From Candidatus Omnitrophota bacterium (GTDB taxonomy: Bacteria > Omnitrophota > Gorgyraeia > Pluralincolimonadales > Pluralincolimonadaceae), in NCBI GenBank assembly GCA_028715315.1, contig JAQUSA010000037.1, positions 1 through 8,092 on the forward strand: a stretch of 8,092 bases of DNA. The letters run 5' to 3'. This document shows positions 5,927 to 8,092 of the stretch, in pieces. How positions within the stretch are numbered: the stretch's first letter is position 1; the number at the start of each line of letters is the position of its first letter. The notes under the pieces are model-generated. The model had not been told where the DNA came from and ran no database searches. It saw only the letters and a list, made by a program, of their open reading frames with translations. Made by a program: the position numbers and the translations under genes.

Positions 5927-6546
5927 TAAGCGGTAACATAGTCAGCCTCATAATCTCTATCCCGATATTCATCTTCGCAATGGTCATCCACGAGGTAGCC
6001 CACGGCTGGGTAGCGTATAAGTTGGGGGATCCCACGGCCAAATATTCCGGCCGGCTCACGCTTAACCCCATATCGCATATCGACCCGCTCGGAACGATAC
6101 TGCTCCCGATATTGCTCATAATGATGAATTCGCCGGTCGTGTTCGGATGGGCGAAACCGGTGCCGATAAATTTCCTCGGTTTGCGGAACCCGAAAAGGGA
6201 TATTATGACGGTCGGCCTGGCCGGGCCGATGGCGAACATCATATTCGCTTTCATCCTCGCGGCGGTATTCCGGCTGTTCCCGGTACTGCACGCACCGGTC
6301 ATCAGCGATATCTTCTTCGGTTCGATACTTGTGAACCTGGTCCTCGCGGCCTTTAACCTTATTCCCATACCGCCCCTCGACGGTTCAAGGATATTGTTCG
6401 GGCTTCTGCCGCGGGATTTGGCCGCAAAATATATGAGCATAGAACGCTACGGGTTCATCATTCTCTATATACTGATATGGATGGGTTTCCTGGATAATTT
6501 CGTCAACCCGCTGGTTGTGATATTGGCCAGGATAATAGGTATTTAA
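5923..6546 (+). CDS. Site-2 protease family (M50) membrane metalloprotease, short form
   Basis: This 207-residue polytopic membrane protein is of the S2P/M50 family. The zinc motif is H23-E-V-A-H27 inside the first membrane segment (IFAMVIHEVAHGWVAY). The third ligand is D153 in NLIPIPPLDGSRI, the family's N-x-x-P-x-P-x-L-D-G motif. The text after the zinc motif (KLGDPTAKYSGRLTLNP, then HIDPLGT) is typical of the short YwhC/Rv-type subgroup, which lacks a PDZ domain. Further hydrophobic segments lie at about 56-69, 97-117, 128-148 and 176-206. S2P enzymes cleave transmembrane segments of regulators or remnant signal peptides within the membrane; the substrate here is unknown. ATG 5923 overlaps the tRNA-binding gene stop (ATGA) and no strong ribosome site precedes it, so coupling is likely. 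The gene closes region B, 30 bases before the cold-shock gene. Confidence 0.92.
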   Translation: MISGNIVSLIISIPIFIFAMVIHEVAHGWVAYKLGDPTAKYSGRLTLNPISHIDPLGTILLPILLIMMNSPVVFGWAKPVPINFLGLRNPKRDIMTVGLAGPMANIIFAFILAAVFRLFPVLHAPVISDIFFGSILVNLVLAAFNLIPIPPLDGSRILFGLLPRDLAAKYMSIERYGFIILYILIWMGFLDNFVNPLVVILARIIGI

Positions 6547-6557
6547 ATCCAGTACGG

Positions 6558-6567
6558 AAGGAGGTGA
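6558..6567 (+). promoter_or_regulatory. Very strong Shine-Dalgarno of the cold-shock gene
   Basis: AAGGAGGTGA is a ten-base match to the complement of the 16S rRNA 3' end, the longest in the window. Twelve bases, A-rich just before the start, separate the AGGAGG core from ATG 6577. This is longer than the usual 5-9, but no other in-frame start fits the conserved N-terminus. It predicts high translation of a small abundant protein. Confidence 0.75.
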
Positions 6568-6576
6568 ACATAAAAA

Positions 6577-6789
6577 ATGGCTGAAGAGTTGACCGGTACG
6601 GTAAAGTGGTTCTCGAACCAGAAGGGCTACGGCTTCATCACGCCTGACAACGGGGGCAAGGATGTTTTTGTCCATCACACCGCTATAACAGGAGAGGGGT
6701 ACAAGACCCTTTCGGAAGGACAGAAAGTAACGTTCCAGATAGCGCAAACGGATAAGGGCGACCAGGCTTCGAACGTAGTGAAACTTTAA
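6577..6789 (+). CDS. Cold-shock domain protein (CspA family)
   Basis: The 70-residue product is a complete cold-shock domain: a five-stranded OB fold that binds single-stranded RNA and DNA and melts RNA structure. It shows GTVKWFSNQKGYGFITPDNG, with RNP1 as K16-G-Y-G-F-I21 and RNP2 as V30-F-V-H-H34, and ends DQASNVVKL, as in normal family members. W11, F12, F20, F31 and H33 are the usual nucleic-acid-stacking positions. Cytosolic RNA chaperone activity is expected; whether it is cold-induced or constitutive cannot be told, since no long structured leader is present. I find no convincing promoter in the 30-base gap or just upstream, so it may be transcribed with the protease gene or from a promoter inside it. 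The next gene, aroB, starts 14 bases after the stop. Confidence 0.95.
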   Translation: MAEELTGTVKWFSNQKGYGFITPDNGGKDVFVHHTAITGEGYKTLSEGQKVTFQIAQTDKGDQASNVVKL

Positions 6790-6803
6790 CCTCAGGGTGA
6801 ATC

Positions 6804-7898
6804 ATGGATCCCATTAAGGTCCGCTTAGGCGACCGCAGCTACAAGATCCTTGTCGGGAAGTTATTGTCTCCGGCATTTTCCGCAGAGATGTCCCGGTTAG
6901 ACCTGGGGTCGGACGCCGTTATAGTCACCAACCCGAAGGTCAAGGCGCTTTTCGGCAGGCAGGTAAAGCGCATGCTTGAAAAGGCCGGCTTCAGAACGCG
7001 GTTTTCCGTTGTACCCGATTCCGAAAAAGCCAAATCATTGGGCGAAGCCATGAAGTTGTTGGCCGCGATCTCTGATGCGGACGGCAAGGGCAAGAGGCTG
7101 TTCGTGGCAGCCCTTGGCGGAGGGGTCGTAGGCGATCTCGCGGGATTCGCCGCGTCGGCATATAAGAGGGGGATCCCGTACATCCAGATACCTACCACGC
7201 TTCTTGCGCAGGTCGATTCCTCGATCGGCGGCAAGGTAGCGGTGGATCTTCCGGAAGGCAAGAACCTGGTCGGCGCCTTCTACCAGCCAAAGGCCGTATT
7301 CGTCGACATATCTTTCCTGTACAGGCTGTCTCCGCGCGATTTCAGGTCGGGGCTGGCCGAGGCCGTCAAGTATGCTATCATAGGGGACCGCGCGATGTTT
7401 TCCAGGTTAGAACACGGTATCGGAAAAATCCACAAGCGTGATCCGGGCTTGCTTTCCTACATGGTAAGAGAGTGCGCCTCAATTAAGGCCGGCATAGTCT
7501 CAAGGGACGAGAGGGAGAAGAAGTCGATAAGGACCGTCCTCAATTACGGGCACACGATAGGGCACGCAATAGAATCCGCGTGGGGATATTCAAACACATA
7601 TTCGCACGGGGAGGCGGTATCGCTCGGAATGATAGCCGCCGCGCGCATATCTAACAGGCTCGGAGTCCTTGTATCCGCTGAACTTTTTAGGATAGAAACC
7701 GTCATCGCCGCACTGGGCCTTCCGGTGAGGCTTAAAAAAACTAAAACCGGGAAGATAATGGCTTCCCTCGCTTATGACAAGAAATTCATCCGCGGAGTTA
7801 ACAGGTTTGTCCTGCCGGCGCGTATCGGAAAGGTAATAATAAAAGAGAATATCCCCGAACCGATTATCCTCAAGGAGATCGAGAACCTTTCGAGTTGA
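6804..7898 (+). CDS. aroB: 3-dehydroquinate synthase
   Basis: This 364-residue cytosolic enzyme converts DAHP to 3-dehydroquinate, the second step of the shikimate pathway to aromatic amino acids, using NAD and a divalent metal. Visible motifs are the NAD-binding GGGVVGDLAGFAAS (105-118), PTTLLAQVDSSIGGK (130-144), GKNLVGAFYQP (152-162) and the metal ligands E186 (LAEAVKY), H250 (NYGHTIGHA) and H268 (SHGEAVSLGM). Length and order are normal and the enzyme looks complete. ATG 6804 has AGGGTGA at 6794-6800 just ahead. It is followed by rnc after a nine-base gap. Half of its arginine codons (13 of 26) are AGG, as elsewhere in the window. No other aro gene is present here. Confidence 0.97.
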   Translation: MDPIKVRLGDRSYKILVGKLLSPAFSAEMSRLDLGSDAVIVTNPKVKALFGRQVKRMLEKAGFRTRFSVVPDSEKAKSLGEAMKLLAAISDADGKGKRLFVAALGGGVVGDLAGFAASAYKRGIPYIQIPTTLLAQVDSSIGGKVAVDLPEGKNLVGAFYQPKAVFVDISFLYRLSPRDFRSGLAEAVKYAIIGDRAMFSRLEHGIGKIHKRDPGLLSYMVRECASIKAGIVSRDEREKKSIRTVLNYGHTIGHAIESAWGYSNTYSHGEAVSLGMIAAARISNRLGVLVSAELFRIETVIAALGLPVRLKKTKTGKIMASLAYDKKFIRGVNRFVLPARIGKVIIKENIPEPIILKEIENLSS

Positions 7899-7907
7899 CC
7901 ATCTTTG

Positions 7908-8092
7908 ATGAAAGATAAGTTAAGGCTTAACCAATTAAACAAATTCCAGAAAGCGCTGAAGTATACTTTCAGGAGCAAGCGGCTGCTTGACCAGGCGCTG
8001 ACCCACAGGTCCTATGCCTATGAACACCTTAAGGGCAGGATAATAGACAACGAAAGGCTTGAGTTCCTCGGTGACGCGGTATTGGGCCTGGC
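7908..8092 (+). CDS. rnc: Ribonuclease III, N-terminal part (3' end outside window)
   Basis: Sixty-one codons are present before the window ends, starting MKDKLRLNQLNKFQKALKY. The catalytic-domain landmarks are clear: ALTHRSY at 30-36 and the RNase III signature NERLEFLGDA at 48-57, including E52 and D56, which bind the catalytic metals. The enzyme cuts double-stranded RNA in rRNA maturation and mRNA turnover; the rest of the nuclease domain and the dsRNA-binding domain would lie to the right. ATG 7908 is the natural start; a TTG directly before it is in frame. There is no recognisable ribosome binding site, so translation may be coupled to aroB, whose stop is nine bases upstream. Confidence 0.95.
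   Translation, partial: MKDKLRLNQLNKFQKALKYTFRSKRLLDQALTHRSYAYEHLKGRIIDNERLEFLGDAVLGL

Noticed and set aside
5755..6440. Two long antisense open frames across the tRNA-binding and protease genes
   Set aside because: They mirror clearly conserved genes on the + strand, have no recognisable domain and show skewed Arg/Tyr/Ser composition typical of shadow frames.
6465..6550. Possible promoter before the cold-shock gene (TATACT at 6468, GATAAT at 6493 and 6531)
   Set aside because: None of these -10-like boxes has a reasonable -35 at 16-18 bases, and all lie in or at the end of the protease coding region.
1..8092. CRISPR array, tRNA, rRNA, insertion sequence, toxin-antitoxin or phage-defence module
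   Set aside because: No direct repeat array, cloverleaf, transposase or paired small genes were seen; all coding space is taken by recognisable housekeeping or envelope genes.

Overview
This is a dense, single-strand stretch of a bacterial chromosome. Twelve or thirteen genes all lie on the + strand, most of them overlapping by 4 bases or separated by fewer than 35. The best taxonomic marker is the small basic protein at 4321-4638, whose N-terminal half matches the short basic signature protein of the PVC superphylum (Planctomycetes, Verrucomicrobia, Chlamydiae and relatives). A diderm envelope is suggested by an AsmA-like protein, a SPOR protein and an exported SH3 protein. Together with the heavy use of AGG for arginine (13 of 26 Arg codons in aroB) and ATA for isoleucine, this fits an uncultured PVC lineage. 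Omnitrophota is my best guess, but that assignment is inference. I see no tRNA, rRNA, CRISPR, insertion sequence, phage gene or sign of recent transfer.

Region A (1-3660) is one transcription unit. It holds the 3' part of a winged-helix protein of the ATPase/DUF234 type with a restriction-endonuclease-like C-terminus. Then come a YfcE-type metallophosphoesterase, a HIT-family nucleotide phosphorylase/hydrolase, a dGTPase-like HD phosphohydrolase and an AsmA-like membrane-anchored protein. Three of these five are small-molecule phosphoester or nucleotide hydrolases. The junctions are ATGA overlaps, a 22-base overlap and one 13-base gap with a good Shine-Dalgarno.

Region B (3661-6546) begins with the only convincing promoter in the window, an extended -10 at 3661-3689. 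It reads into an inner-membrane SPOR protein, the PVC small basic protein, an exported tandem-SH3 protein, a free-standing tRNA-binding domain (MetRS beta type) and a site-2 protease family membrane metalloprotease. A stem-loop followed by five T residues lies just inside the SH3 gene, directly after the small basic protein gene. It may lower expression of the downstream genes relative to the small basic protein.

Region C (6547-8092) holds a cold-shock protein with an unusually strong Shine-Dalgarno, 3-dehydroquinate synthase (aroB) and the start of RNase III (rnc), which runs off the right edge.

No gap exceeds 60 bases, and no clearly undescribed multi-gene system is visible. The points most worth a second look are the PVC signature protein with its alanine/lysine tail, the terminator-like hairpin behind it, the apparently degenerate nuclease fold at the left edge, and the isolated MetRS-beta domain placed between envelope genes.
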